From Deltaproteobacteria bacterium (GTDB lineage Bacteria; Lernaellota; Lernaellaia; JACKCT01): 19,474 bases of DNA. The notes under the pieces are model-generated. The model was not told the origin of the DNA. It did no database searches and saw only the letters and a list, made by a program, of their open reading frames with translations. A program made the position numbers and the translations under genes. Position 1 is the stretch's first letter. Each line of letters begins with the position of its first letter. Of the stretch, positions 1 to 8,075 are shown piece after piece. The stretch is from NCBI GenBank assembly GCA_020633895.1, contig JACKCT010000026.1:1-19474 (forward strand). The letters run 5' to 3'.

Positions 1-184
1 CCGGCTCGAAGATGGACTGCACCTCCATCAGGGCGCTGCCGACCGTGCCCGGCGAGGGTTTTTTCCTGCGCCAGTAGACATACCCCCGCGCCTCCGCGAC
101 GAGCATCAAGCGGTCAAATCCCCAGATCCCCGCCATCACCAAAGCCGCCGTCCCGACGGCTTTCGCCACCGACATTCCCTCCAT
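1..184 (-). CDS. Small membrane-anchored protein, N-terminal part (cut by window edge)
   Basis: I see an open frame of 61 codons that starts at ATG 184-182 and runs off the left edge, so the C-terminus is missing. The start is preceded by a purine-rich ribosome site (GGGAGAGG) about 5 bases upstream. Residues 6-20 are hydrophobic and could form one membrane segment or an uncleaved signal. A basic stretch (WRRKK, residues 38-42) follows, then a segment reading ALMEVQSIFEP. That pattern, a short membrane lead followed by a helix ending in F-x-P, recalls small uncharacterised proteins of the DUF6191 type, but this is recollection and not a firm assignment. The function is unknown. The leader contains a hairpin (195-222). 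The overlapping plus-strand frame from 183 has no ribosome site and is probably not a gene. Confidence 0.6.
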   Translation of the reverse strand, partial: MEGMSVAKAVGTAALVMAGIWGFDRLMLVAEARGYVYWRRKKPSPGTVGSALMEVQSIFEP

Positions 185-194
185 GGCACCTCTC

Positions 195-246
195 CCTTGT
201 CCGTCGATTCCACGGGACAAGGTGCGTTGCGCGGGGGAAATGTCAA
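195..246 (-). promoter_or_regulatory. Leader hairpin and possible -35 element for the left-edge gene
   Basis: Perfect 8-base inverted arms (CCTTGTCC at 195-202, GGACAAGG at 215-222) are separated by 12 bases and lie directly before the gene starting at 184. The proximal arm merges into its ribosome site. A perfect TTGACA on the minus strand (241-246) would place a -10 box over the distal arm, but the hexamer there is poor. The arrangement could be an operator overlapping a promoter or a translation-masking hairpin. The arms are certain; the function is inferred. Confidence 0.35.
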
Positions 247-432
247 ATCGCGGGGCTCAGCCAAGCGGTCTTCGCGTTTGCCCTTCTCGGATGCGAATTT
301 TCCCTCAAGTTTATTTTTCTCGGCGGTGCCGACCGCGCCCGGCTAATTTACTCGCGCGACACGGCGAACTTGTTTTCGTCGAAGGGTCTGATTGGTTGTG
401 TTTCTCGATGGATCCCCCACCTTAATTTGCTG

Positions 433-1983
433 TTAAGACACAGCCCGTATCGACGTCGGTCGGTCCAGGCCGCGATATTGCACCGCCTCGGCCAAGTGCG
501 GCGCGCGGATCTGTTCGTGACCGTCCAGGTCGGCGATGGTTCGGGCGACTTTGAGGATGCGGTCGTGCGTCCTGGCGGAGAGGCCCAGGCGGTCCATGAC
601 CGATTCCATGATGCGGTGGCCTTCGGTCTCCAGCGGACAGAGGCGACGCAGTTGCGTGACGGTCATGTCGGCATTGCAGACGGTCTGCGTGTCGGCGAAT
701 CGCTCCGCCTGACGACGGCGAGCGGCGACGACGCGCTCGCGAATGGCGGCGGAACCTTCCCCGCGTCCGCTGCGTTGCAACTCGCGATAGCGAATGGTCG
801 GCACCTCCACATGCATGTCGATGCGATCCAGCAGCGGCCCGGAAAGGCGGCCGCGATAGCGCTGGACCTGTTGCTCGGTGCATTGGCAGGCGACAACGGG
901 GTTGCCGAGGTGGCCGCAGGGGCAGGGATTCATGGCGGCGACCAGGCGAAAACGAGCCGGGAAGGTCACGTTGGCCTGGGAACGCACCAGCGTGATGTTC
1001 CCGTCCTCCAGCGGCTGGCGTAGAACCTCGAGTACCTGGCGGGAAAACTCGGGCAACTCGTCGAGAAAGAGTACGCCACCGTGGGCCAGGCTGATGGTGC
1101 CCGGTTTGGGATTCGTGCCGCCGCCGGCCAGGCCCGCGTAGCTGATGGTGTGGTGCGGCGCCTCGAACGGTCGTCGGGTGACGAATCCCTGGTCGGAGCA
1201 CAGACGTCCGGCGACCGAGTGGATTTTGGTGACTTCCAACGCCTCCTCCAGACGCAGACCCGGTAGGATCGTGGTCATGCGTTTGGCGAGCATGGTTTTG
1301 CCCGATCCGGGCGGGCCGATGAGCAGGATGTTGTGCCCCCCGGCGGCGGCGATTTCCATGGCGCGCTTGGCGTGCTCCTGCCCGGCGACGTCGGAAAAAT
1401 CCACGTCGGTATTGATCATGGCGTCGCGCAGGTGCTTTTCGGCGTCGAACGAGGCGGGGACCAGGTCAAGGTGGCCTCGTAAAAACTCCACGACTTCGCT
1501 GAGTTGGCGCACGGGCAGGACGCGCAGACCGTCCACCGCGGCGGCCTCGACGGCATTGTCGGCCGGGACGATCAGCCCGGTCATGCCGATCGCCTTCATG
1601 CGCGTCGCCACCGCCAGCACGCCCCGCACCGCACGCACCGAACCGTCCAGGCTCAACTCGCCGACCATGGCGTAGGTGTTCAGGCGCTCCAACGAATGGA
1701 TCAGACCGATGCCGGCCAACAGGCCGACGGCGATGGGCAGGTCGAAGGACGCGCCCTCCTTGCGCAGGTCCGAGGGGGCCAGGTTGATGGTGATGTGGCG
1801 ATGGGGGATGTGGTAGCCGGAGGCGTAAATCGCCGCCTCGACCCGGTCCTTGGCCTCGCGCACGGCGCCGTCGGGCAGGCCGACGAGGGTGAACAAATAG
1901 GCGCCCTTGCGCGCGTCGACCTGCACCTCGACCGGCGTGGCCTGCACCCCTTGCACCGCCGCCGAATGCGCCATCAAGCCCAT
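433..1983 (-). CDS. comM: YifB/ComM family Mg-chelatase-like AAA+ ATPase
   Basis: This is a 516-residue cytoplasmic AAA+ ATPase of the ComM/YifB family. ComM is a hexameric helicase that promotes branch migration during integration of transforming DNA. Visible features, in order, are the N-terminal ChlI-like domain with the signature VGLPDGAVRE, Walker A GPPGSGKT (about residues 223-230), Walker B VLFLDELPE (D308, E309), a Cys cluster CPCGH...CQC (about 354-368) and the C-terminal YRGLDR segment typical of the family. I chose ATG 1983 because a GGGAAGGGG tract sits just upstream and the sequence after it aligns with the usual start; a TTG at 2034 would add 17 atypical residues. The length matches the family (about 500-510). 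The 200-base upstream region carries a tandem palindrome pair. Confidence 0.96.
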   Translation of the reverse strand: MGLMAHSAAVQGVQATPVEVQVDARKGAYLFTLVGLPDGAVREAKDRVEAAIYASGYHIPHRHITINLAPSDLRKEGASFDLPIAVGLLAGIGLIHSLERLNTYAMVGELSLDGSVRAVRGVLAVATRMKAIGMTGLIVPADNAVEAAAVDGLRVLPVRQLSEVVEFLRGHLDLVPASFDAEKHLRDAMINTDVDFSDVAGQEHAKRAMEIAAAGGHNILLIGPPGSGKTMLAKRMTTILPGLRLEEALEVTKIHSVAGRLCSDQGFVTRRPFEAPHHTISYAGLAGGGTNPKPGTISLAHGGVLFLDELPEFSRQVLEVLRQPLEDGNITLVRSQANVTFPARFRLVAAMNPCPCGHLGNPVVACQCTEQQVQRYRGRLSGPLLDRIDMHVEVPTIRYRELQRSGRGEGSAAIRERVVAARRRQAERFADTQTVCNADMTVTQLRRLCPLETEGHRIMESVMDRLGLSARTHDRILKVARTIADLDGHEQIRAPHLAEAVQYRGLDRPTSIRAVS

Positions 1984-2128
1984 AAACTTCCCCTTCCCTC
2001 CGAAAAACTCAGCAAACGGGTGATGAATAATCAATTCCCGTGCCGAAATTCGGTGAAGAGGGGAAATTTAGGGATTTCAGTAGCTTATGTGGTTGACGAT
2101 GCGCGGGGCGGAGGCAGTCGTACCTGGA

Positions 2129-2169
2129 ACTGTTCGATTATCGAACAGTCGCCTATTCGAAAATCGAAC
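2129..2169. promoter_or_regulatory. Tandem palindromic sites upstream of comM (candidate operator)
   Basis: A perfect palindrome with 10-base arms (ACTGTTCGAT at 2129-2138, ATCGAACAGT at 2140-2149) around one central base is followed by a second, slightly imperfect copy of its core (2155-2169). Both cores fit GTTCGATWWTCGAAY. Their centres (2139 and 2162) are 23 bases apart, about two helical turns, which suits side-by-side dimer binding. No T-run follows on either strand, so this is not an intrinsic terminator. It lies 146 bases upstream of the comM start and 16 bases past the stop of the 2185-3009 gene. The cognate regulator is unknown. Confidence 0.5.
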
Positions 2170-2184
2170 GGGTCTTTCGGATCG

Positions 2185-3009
2185 CTAGATCCGCTCGATT
2201 TTCTTGCCTTTGGCGTAGCGTTCGATCTCCTGGAATTTGGCGTCGTCGGCGTCGGCGGCCTTGTCTTCCAGGGCTTGGAGGTCGTCCCAGGCTTTCTCGA
2301 ATTTCGCCAAGTGCTCGGCGGATTTTTTGATGTTTTCCTTGGCGGCGTCCCAGTGTTCGGTCGGGTCGTTCTTGGCGAGGATCATTAGTTCGGCGAGGCG
2401 TTTGTGATAGCGGGCCGTCTCCGCGAAGTCCTTGTAGGATTGGAAGTTGTAGCGGGCCTCGTGGTAGGCGATGTCGATCGCCTTGGCGGTCGGATCGGCG
2501 GGCGCGTCGGCCTTGGCCTTTTCGAGGAGCTTTTCGGAGACGTCGTGCTCGTCGCGGGTGCGTTTGATGGCTTCGCTGTAAAAGGCGAACGCCCCGTCGC
2601 CGTCACCCAGGTCGCGGTAACGGTCGCCCATCAGCATGCAGTAAAACGACGCAATGCGCTGCTGGCAGATGTCCTCGCGCTTGGCGTCCTCTTCGTCGCA
2701 TTTGAGCAGTTCGACCTGGTATTCCTCCAACTTGGCCTTGGCTTGCTCACGAGTAAGCAGAACGATCTGCTGTCGGTCGGTGGCCAGATCGATGACCTTT
2801 TCGTCGTCCGTTTCCAGGGTATAGGGCGGCTTGGCCGGCGGGTCTGTTTTGAGGACTGCCTTGGGCGCGACGGCCGTCGGCGCGGTTGAAGTGGGTTCGC
2901 CCTTGGGCTCGTCCTTTTTCGTACACGCGGTCGCCAGACCGGCGACAAGCAGCAACGTCGCGACAAGATGAGCCAAGGAACCGGCGGCGCGGAGGATTTC
3001 TTGCGTCAT
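2185..3009 (-). CDS. Helical, TPR-like lipoprotein of unknown function
   Basis: This 274-residue protein has an N-terminal hydrophobic segment (residues 10-27) ending in ATA-C29, which suggests a lipoprotein signal although position -3 is Ala and not the usual Leu. A flexible Thr/Ala/Pro/Lys-rich linker (30-65) leads into an almost wholly alpha-helical, charged region (70-274). It contains TPR-like stretches such as YRDLGDGDGAFAFYSEAIKR, so it may be a periplasmic scaffold. Two further Cys pairs may form disulfides. The ATG at 3009 follows a GGAAGG ribosome site. It has its own promoter (3039-3067) although the upstream neighbour lies on the same strand 88 bases away. I do not recognise the family. 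The neighbouring gene also encodes an anchored TPR-like protein, hinting at a shared envelope role. Confidence 0.8.
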   Translation of the reverse strand: MTQEILRAAGSLAHLVATLLLVAGLATACTKKDEPKGEPTSTAPTAVAPKAVLKTDPPAKPPYTLETDDEKVIDLATDRQQIVLLTREQAKAKLEEYQVELLKCDEEDAKREDICQQRIASFYCMLMGDRYRDLGDGDGAFAFYSEAIKRTRDEHDVSEKLLEKAKADAPADPTAKAIDIAYHEARYNFQSYKDFAETARYHKRLAELMILAKNDPTEHWDAAKENIKKSAEHLAKFEKAWDDLQALEDKAADADDAKFQEIERYAKGKKIERI

Positions 3010-3038
3010 GGTCGTCCTTCCCAGGGCGATGGGCGCAC

Positions 3039-3067
3039 AGCATAGGGTCGGCGGGCGGACGGGTCAA
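3039..3067 (-). promoter_or_regulatory. Sigma-70-type promoter for the 2185-3009 lipoprotein gene
   Basis: On the minus strand I read TTGACC (3062-3067), a 17-base spacer, then TATGCT (3039-3044). The predicted start of transcription near 3032 leaves a leader of about 22 bases that contains the ribosome site. The spacing and position fit well. Confidence 0.65.
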
Positions 3068-3097
3068 AGGGGCAACTCGAACGGGAGGCGATCGGCG

Positions 3098-3871
3098 TTA
3101 CTTTTTGACGGCGGATCGGTTGAGGCGGTCGAGCATGGTTTGGGCCTGCCGATGGTAGGGGCTTTCGCCCGGATCGGAGCGCAGGAAGGCGTCCAGTGCG
3201 TCGCGGGCTTCGCTTTCACGGCCCAATTCGACCAGATATTCGGCCAGGCGCACCGTCGTGGCGGGGGCGTCGGCGTGGCGGGGGTGTTGATCCAGGAAGC
3301 GGCGATACCAATGCACGGCGCGCTCCGGCTCGTTTTTTTGATAGCGGTAGGTGGCGGCGAGCAATAGCATGGCGTCGGCGCCGTAGCGGGTGTCGGCGTT
3401 TTCGTTGGCCAGATTTTCCAAGTCGTTGATCCCGCCGGAGAAATCGGACGAGGCCAGGCGGCGGCGAGCGTCGCTCAAGGCGCGGGATTGGGCGCGAACC
3501 TCCGGATCGGGGGGCTGGTTGATCGGAGGCAGGGGAACGCGGCGGTCGGCGCCGGTGCCCGGAGCGGGCTCGCGTTGACTTGCGGTCACTCGCCAGCCGA
3601 TAACGGCGATGGCCAGCAGGACCACGGCCAGCAGCCCCCGCCGTACCTGGCGCCAGGCTTGACGGGCGGTTTCGTCGACGGGCGGCGTTGTCGGGGGAGT
3701 CGGTAGGGGCGGCGGAGCTTTTTCGATGGGGTCCAAACCGAGTTCGGCTTCGACCTCGCGCAGGATCGCCGGATCGACGTAATCGTCCACGTGCTCGTGC
3801 TCGCCCCAATCGGCGACGGGGCCGCGGCGCGGGCCGGTGTTTTTCGGGCGATCGTCATCGGGAGCGCTCAT
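3098..3871 (-). CDS. Single-pass membrane protein with periplasmic TPR-like domain
   Basis: This is a 257-residue protein. The N-terminal 76 residues are acidic and Pro-rich (PPPLPTPPTTPP) and probably cytoplasmic. One membrane segment follows at about residues 79-96 (GLLAVVLLAIAVIGW). A C-terminal region of about 120-255 carries TPR-type helices (AMLLLAATYRYQKNEPERAV, RLAEYLVELGRESEARDALD), resembling BamD/YbgF-like tetratricopeptide folds. I chose ATG 3871 because GGGGGAG lies 8 bases upstream; the GTG at 3880 would be too close to that site. The gene diverges from the receiver/DnaJ fusion gene across a 131-base gap, and its own promoter is not clear. The protein family is not recognised. 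The TPRs suggest a role in protein-protein assembly at the inner membrane. Confidence 0.8.
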   Translation of the reverse strand: MSAPDDDRPKNTGPRRGPVADWGEHEHVDDYVDPAILREVEAELGLDPIEKAPPPLPTPPTTPPVDETARQAWRQVRRGLLAVVLLAIAVIGWRVTASQREPAPGTGADRRVPLPPINQPPDPEVRAQSRALSDARRRLASSDFSGGINDLENLANENADTRYGADAMLLLAATYRYQKNEPERAVHWYRRFLDQHPRHADAPATTVRLAEYLVELGRESEARDALDAFLRSDPGESPYHRQAQTMLDRLNRSAVKK

Positions 3872-3935
3872 CGCCCACACTCCCCCACAGGCGTGGAATC
3901 GTAAAGAATCCGCGCATTTTTGTTACCCTTGCGCG

Positions 3936-3964
3936 TTGACATGCCCAAGGTCGATTGCTAGCAT
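3936..3964 (+). promoter_or_regulatory. Strong sigma-70-type promoter for the receiver-PATAN-DnaJ gene
   Basis: A perfect TTGACA (3936-3941), a 17-base spacer and TAGCAT (3959-3964) predict transcription from about 3971. This excludes an in-frame TTG at 3955 as start codon and supports the TTG at 4003, which has AAGGCGG 8 bases upstream. Confidence 0.75.
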
Positions 3965-4002
3965 CGCACAAACTGACCAAAACTGCAAAGGCGGTCATTG
4001 CC

Positions 4003-6813
4003 TTGGCGAAAGTTCTTGTCGTCGATCATGTGCCGGCCAAACAAAGCTGGCTGAGTAAAGTTCTGGCTTCTGTCGGCCACGACGCGGTGTGCGTCGCGAC
4101 GGCGGACGAGGCGCGCGGCGCCGTTGTCCGGGAGCAACCGGACGCACTGATCGTCACGATGACCCTGCCCAAGACGCCCGGCTCCGAGTTGGCGTTGTCG
4201 ATCAAAAAGAGCGCGCCGGGTTCGCGAATTCCGGTCATTCTCACCAGCTCGATCTTCAAAAATATGCAACTCGACAAAATGGCGGGCGACCGTTGGCGCG
4301 TCGATGTGTTCTTGGAAGAGCCCTATCGCAAGGACGACCTGCTGCGGCATTTGGCCGAACAACTCGAACGCTACGCCTCCATGTCGCCGGATGACGAGAT
4401 CGACGACGTTTCGCCCATGGGGGACGACGACATCTCACCGACGGACGAAACGGAAGTCGAGGTGGACCCGTTCGAGGCGATGATGGACGCGGCGGACCGG
4501 GCCGTGGACGGTGTGACCAGCGAGGCAGACAAATTCATCGCTCAGGATCGGGCCGCGGCGCGTCGGGCCATCGGCGGAACGCGGTCCCCGGGCGCGGCGT
4601 TGTCCCTGGCGCCTCGTGGCGCGTTGGAGGAGACGAGCGTTCCGGAGATTGTCGCGGCGCTGTTTTTCGCCGGGGCGACGGGCGTGCTGACGGTGCGTTC
4701 GGCGGGTCGGGAAAAGAAGGTGTTCGTTCGCGACGGCCTGCCGATCTCGGTGGAAGGATCGGTCCGCGAGGAGACACTGGGACAGGTGCTGCGTCGTTAC
4801 GGCCGCATCGATGACGAGACGCACGCGCGGACCCTCTCGGCGCTGGCGGAGTTGGATCGGCGGCAGGGCGACGTGCTGGTGGACATGGGCGCGCTTTCGC
4901 CGGCGGAGCTGTTCCAGGCGTTGAAGATTCAGGCCCAGGAAAAACTGGTGGCGACCTTCGACTGGTTCGAGGGAGAGTACGCGTGGGAGGCGGGTCCGTT
5001 CGAGACCTCGGAAATGACGGTCTTCGAGATGTGGCCGCCGCTGGTGCTGCTGCAGGGGATTTTGCGTTTTTACGGGGCGGCGAGCATCCGCGAGATCTTC
5101 AAGGAGATGAAGGATTTTTCGCTGCGACGGCGGGACGAAGCGCCGGTGGCGTACGCGGATCTGCAGTTCCCGGCCGAGGTGGACGCGCTGATGGAGACGA
5201 TCGACGGGCGGCGGTCGCTGGCCGAGGTGGTCGTCGACTCTCCCCTTCCCGCCGAACGCACTTATCAGGTGCTCTATGCCCTGTTGCTGCTGCGTCAGTT
5301 CGACAAACTCGACGCGACCGTCGTGGCCGCCGGGTCGACACCCCATCTTCCGGACGCGAATCCCAGCTTGGACCAACTCGTCAATCTGGCGATCTCCGAT
5401 GGATTGGGCGACGCGACGTCGTCGCTGCTGGGCGCGACGGATCTTTCAAAGATGTTTACCGAAGGCGAGGCGCCCGCCGAGCCGCCGACCATGGCCGAGA
5501 CGGCGCCGGTTGTATCGGTCGAAGCTGAGCCGGTGAAAGAAGAGGCGACGTTCTCTTTCGGCGACGCGGACGATGAGGACGACGAGGAAGAATTCGTTCC
5601 CGAGCCGGATCTGGAGGAAACGACGTTCGACCTGGGCCCGGCCGGCGGCGACGTGATCGAACCGGACGATGAATCCTCGCCGAGCATCGAGATCGATATC
5701 GACGATCGGGACGAGGACGGCGGGGAGCCCATTCCGCTGTCGGACGATCTGTCCAAGGCGTTGGCGGACTTCATGAGCGACGTGGAGGCCGAGGACTTGG
5801 GCGCCGTGCCCAGCGAGCTTGAACAAAGCGCCCAATCCGGGTTCGATCAAGCCTTCGGGTCGCGCCGAATCATCGACGACGACTCGGATCTGGACGAGCG
5901 CGGCGGGGAGAGCGAACGGGCCGAACGCAGCCTGGCCGAGAGCTTCGAGATGAGCGAGGAGGACTTCGCCGCCTTGAAGCCCGAGCAGCAGGAACTGCTG
6001 GCGCAGATCCTTCAGGACTACCTGGCGCTGGGCAAGTCCAACTTCTACCAGGTGCTCAAGGTCAAGCAGGGTTCGTCGGAGATCGAGATCCGCAGCGCGT
6101 ATAATTCCCTGCTCAAGAAATACCACCCGGACCGGCTCCAGGAACACTTCACCGGCGAGGCGCTACGCAAGGCCGGCGAGATTACGTTCAAGGTCACGGA
6201 TGCCTTCCGCACATTGGCCGATCCCAAGCGGCGCAAGGCCTACGATTCCCAACTGGCCGACGGCATCGAACGCAAAGAGCGCACGATCGGCATGATTCTG
6301 CAAGCCGAAAACGAGTTCAACATGGGCCTGTCGGCGGTCAAGCAGCACAAGTGGGATACGGCGAAGAATCACTTCGCCGAAGCCATCGAATTGTTTCCCG
6401 AGGAAGGGGAATACCACGCCTATATGGGGTGGGTGATCTACCACCTGGAGTCCATGCCCCCCGCCGAACGCACCCAACAGGCGCGCACGTTTTTGGAGCG
6501 GGCCATCCGCCTGAACCCCCGGTCGGACAAGGCCTATCACTTCCTGGGCGTGCTGCTCAAAGACAACCACATGCTCGACAAGGCGGCGCTGATGTTTGCC
6601 CAGGCCTTCCGGTTCAACAAGAACAATCGGGAAGCCAAGCGACAGCTTCAGACGTTGCATGCCTTGCGCTACCAGGAAGCCCAAAAAGAAAAAGAGGCTC
6701 GCGAGAAGGCCCATTCCACGGCCGGACAAGCCGCCGAGGCGGCCAACAACGTCCTCAATAAAGAGGTGAGCCTGGATTCGGTGAAGAAGGCGATTCTGAA
6801 GTTGTTTTTGTAG
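4003..6813 (+). CDS. Pseudo-receiver / PATAN (DUF4388) / DnaJ / TPR fusion protein
   Basis: This 936-residue cytoplasmic protein has four parts. Residues 1-125 have a response-regulator receiver fold (VLVVDH, LTSS) but lack the phosphoacceptor Asp (Thr52 in VTMTLP) and the switch Lys (Glu106 before Pro), so it is probably a pseudo-receiver. Residues 199-330 match a PATAN/DUF4388 domain (GVLTVRSAGREKKVFVRDGLPISVEGS). A long Asp/Glu-rich linker spans about 485-670. A J-domain at 680-760 has the HPD motif intact (H708-D710), so it should stimulate an Hsp70. TPR helices follow at 775-885 and a short helical tail ends the protein. The start codon TTG 4003 is set by the upstream promoter and an AAGGCGG site. 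Related multidomain proteins are known to me from Myxococcota-like genomes. The partner and signal are unknown; a scaffold linking Hsp70 to a signalling or polarity system is an inference. Confidence 0.88.
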   Translation: MAKVLVVDHVPAKQSWLSKVLASVGHDAVCVATADEARGAVVREQPDALIVTMTLPKTPGSELALSIKKSAPGSRIPVILTSSIFKNMQLDKMAGDRWRVDVFLEEPYRKDDLLRHLAEQLERYASMSPDDEIDDVSPMGDDDISPTDETEVEVDPFEAMMDAADRAVDGVTSEADKFIAQDRAAARRAIGGTRSPGAALSLAPRGALEETSVPEIVAALFFAGATGVLTVRSAGREKKVFVRDGLPISVEGSVREETLGQVLRRYGRIDDETHARTLSALAELDRRQGDVLVDMGALSPAELFQALKIQAQEKLVATFDWFEGEYAWEAGPFETSEMTVFEMWPPLVLLQGILRFYGAASIREIFKEMKDFSLRRRDEAPVAYADLQFPAEVDALMETIDGRRSLAEVVVDSPLPAERTYQVLYALLLLRQFDKLDATVVAAGSTPHLPDANPSLDQLVNLAISDGLGDATSSLLGATDLSKMFTEGEAPAEPPTMAETAPVVSVEAEPVKEEATFSFGDADDEDDEEEFVPEPDLEETTFDLGPAGGDVIEPDDESSPSIEIDIDDRDEDGGEPIPLSDDLSKALADFMSDVEAEDLGAVPSELEQSAQSGFDQAFGSRRIIDDDSDLDERGGESERAERSLAESFEMSEEDFAALKPEQQELLAQILQDYLALGKSNFYQVLKVKQGSSEIEIRSAYNSLLKKYHPDRLQEHFTGEALRKAGEITFKVTDAFRTLADPKRRKAYDSQLADGIERKERTIGMILQAENEFNMGLSAVKQHKWDTAKNHFAEAIELFPEEGEYHAYMGWVIYHLESMPPAERTQQARTFLERAIRLNPRSDKAYHFLGVLLKDNHMLDKAALMFAQAFRFNKNNREAKRQLQTLHALRYQEAQKEKEAREKAHSTAGQAAEAANNVLNKEVSLDSVKKAILKLFL

Positions 6814-6842
6814 GGCGCAAACGCCTTCGCCTCGCCGTTCGT

Positions 6843-6926
6843 CAGAGCCGCGCGCGTCAGCAAGCGGTCCAAAACGCTCGTTGAGTCGATCCGCTCGACG
6901 ACCCCGCGCTGACGCTTGGGGCTCTG
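6843..6926 (+). repeat. Dispersed palindrome-ended repeat, copy 1
   Basis: An 84-base element bounded by CAGAGCC (6843-6849) and GGCTCTG (6920-6926), with inner inverted GTCAGC/GCTGAC, fills the gap between two convergent genes. Its interior (GTCAGCAAGCGGTCC, CGTTGAGTC) recurs nearly unchanged in the copy at 19398-19474 on the other strand, and its ends match the copy at 10090-10162. It resembles REP- or MITE-type non-autonomous repeats. Confidence 0.8.
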
Positions 6927-6957
6927 TTCGGACGAAATCTTCCTCCAACAACGTGTT

Positions 6958-8067
6958 CTACCTCGGAACCAGAATATACAACTCGCCAAAGGTGTTGGTG
7001 GCGCCGGCGAGGCGTTCGGCCTGGGGCCCGGCGCCCACGTAGAGATCCGCGCGGCCGGGTCCGACGATGGCGCTGCCGGTGTCGCAAACCGCGACGAATC
7101 GAGACGTGCTGATGGTGCTGGTCACGTCGCCGGCCTGGTTGACCAGCGGCGCTTCGTAGCGAATGAAGCCCAGCGTGCCGGAGGCGTATTGGTTCGGATC
7201 GGTGGCGATGCTGCGTCCCGACGTCAGCGGAATCGCCGCGGCGCCGCGAGTCACGCCGTCCTCCAACTTGAAGAAGATGAATCGCGGATTGCGCGCCAGG
7301 TATTTGCGGGCGACGTCGAGGTGCGTACGCATGTAGTCCTTGGCCTGAATGTAGTGGCCGGAGAGCAGGCCGTCGTTCATCATCAGGCGCGTGGCCGATT
7401 CGAATTTGAAGCCGTTGTGGCCGCCGAAGTTGAGGATCTTGAACGTGCCGTCGGGCAGGCGTGCCAGACCCGAGCCCTGGATGTGCAGAAAATGCAGCTC
7501 CACCGGGTCGTCGGTCCAGGCGATCTCCAGCCCTCGGCCTTCCAGCGCGTGGCCGATTTCGATTTCGTAGCGCGTGTGGCAGGGGGCGCGGCCCTGTTGC
7601 AGGTTGCGGTGGCAGCCGCTCGGACCCTGCACATACTCGGGAGGCAGCCGGTAGATCGGTTCGCTGAACCGGGGGGTGCGTTGCAGGGAGATGTTGATGA
7701 TCGGGTCGTAGTAGGCGGTGAAGTGGGCCTTGCCGGATTTTTGCGGATTGCTGGTGCGAAAGACGCGAAATTGCGCCCGGACTTTGTCGGAGAAACTCGG
7801 GTCTTCGTAGGACTCGATGACGAGTTTGGAGAGCGCGCGCACGCCTTCCAGCAGTTTCGCGTGCGTCAGGCGCAGGGGGCCGACCTTGGCGACGGCGTTG
7901 GGATTGCGCGAGAGGTATTCGGCTTGCCGATCCAGGGCGAGCAGCAGATCCTGAGGCCGTCCGCGATCGATGAAACGCACGTCGGTTACTTCCTGCCAGG
8001 CATGGGCGGGCGACGTGGCGACAGCGACCGCCAGCAAGGCGACCGCGATGGCGAGGAATCGGCGCAT
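6958..8067 (-). CDS. mltA: MltA-family lytic murein transglycosylase with 3D domain
   Basis: This 369-residue protein is exported by a Sec signal (residues 1-23, cleavage after AHA). MltA enzymes cleave the MurNAc-GlcNAc bond of peptidoglycan in the periplasm and leave 1,6-anhydro ends. Family marks are FTAYYDP (116-122), the long MltA barrel insert, LHFLHIQGSG (191-200), IPLTSGRSIATDP (279-291) and the C-terminal 3D domain CDTGSAIVGPGRADLYVG, whose conserved Asp329 and Asp341 include the catalytic acid. Unlike E. coli MltA it has no lipobox and would be soluble or loosely held. No ribosome site precedes ATG 8067; the promoter's -10 box ends 8 bases before the ATG, so the transcript should be leaderless. 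Two Cys-rich likely lipoprotein genes lie upstream on the same strand. Confidence 0.93.
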   Translation of the reverse strand: MRRFLAIAVALLAVAVATSPAHAWQEVTDVRFIDRGRPQDLLLALDRQAEYLSRNPNAVAKVGPLRLTHAKLLEGVRALSKLVIESYEDPSFSDKVRAQFRVFRTSNPQKSGKAHFTAYYDPIINISLQRTPRFSEPIYRLPPEYVQGPSGCHRNLQQGRAPCHTRYEIEIGHALEGRGLEIAWTDDPVELHFLHIQGSGLARLPDGTFKILNFGGHNGFKFESATRLMMNDGLLSGHYIQAKDYMRTHLDVARKYLARNPRFIFFKLEDGVTRGAAAIPLTSGRSIATDPNQYASGTLGFIRYEAPLVNQAGDVTSTISTSRFVAVCDTGSAIVGPGRADLYVGAGPQAERLAGATNTFGELYILVPR

Positions 8068-8075
8068 GGGGCGAG

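Noticed and set aside
241-290. AAGCGGTC stretch as a fourth copy of the dispersed repeat
   Set aside because: Only a few bases match and the CAGAGCC/GGCTCTG ends are missing.
183-1023. Plus-strand frames at 183-425 and 370-1023
   Set aside because: The first has no ribosome site and overlaps the left-edge gene's leader; the second is antisense to the comM C-terminus.
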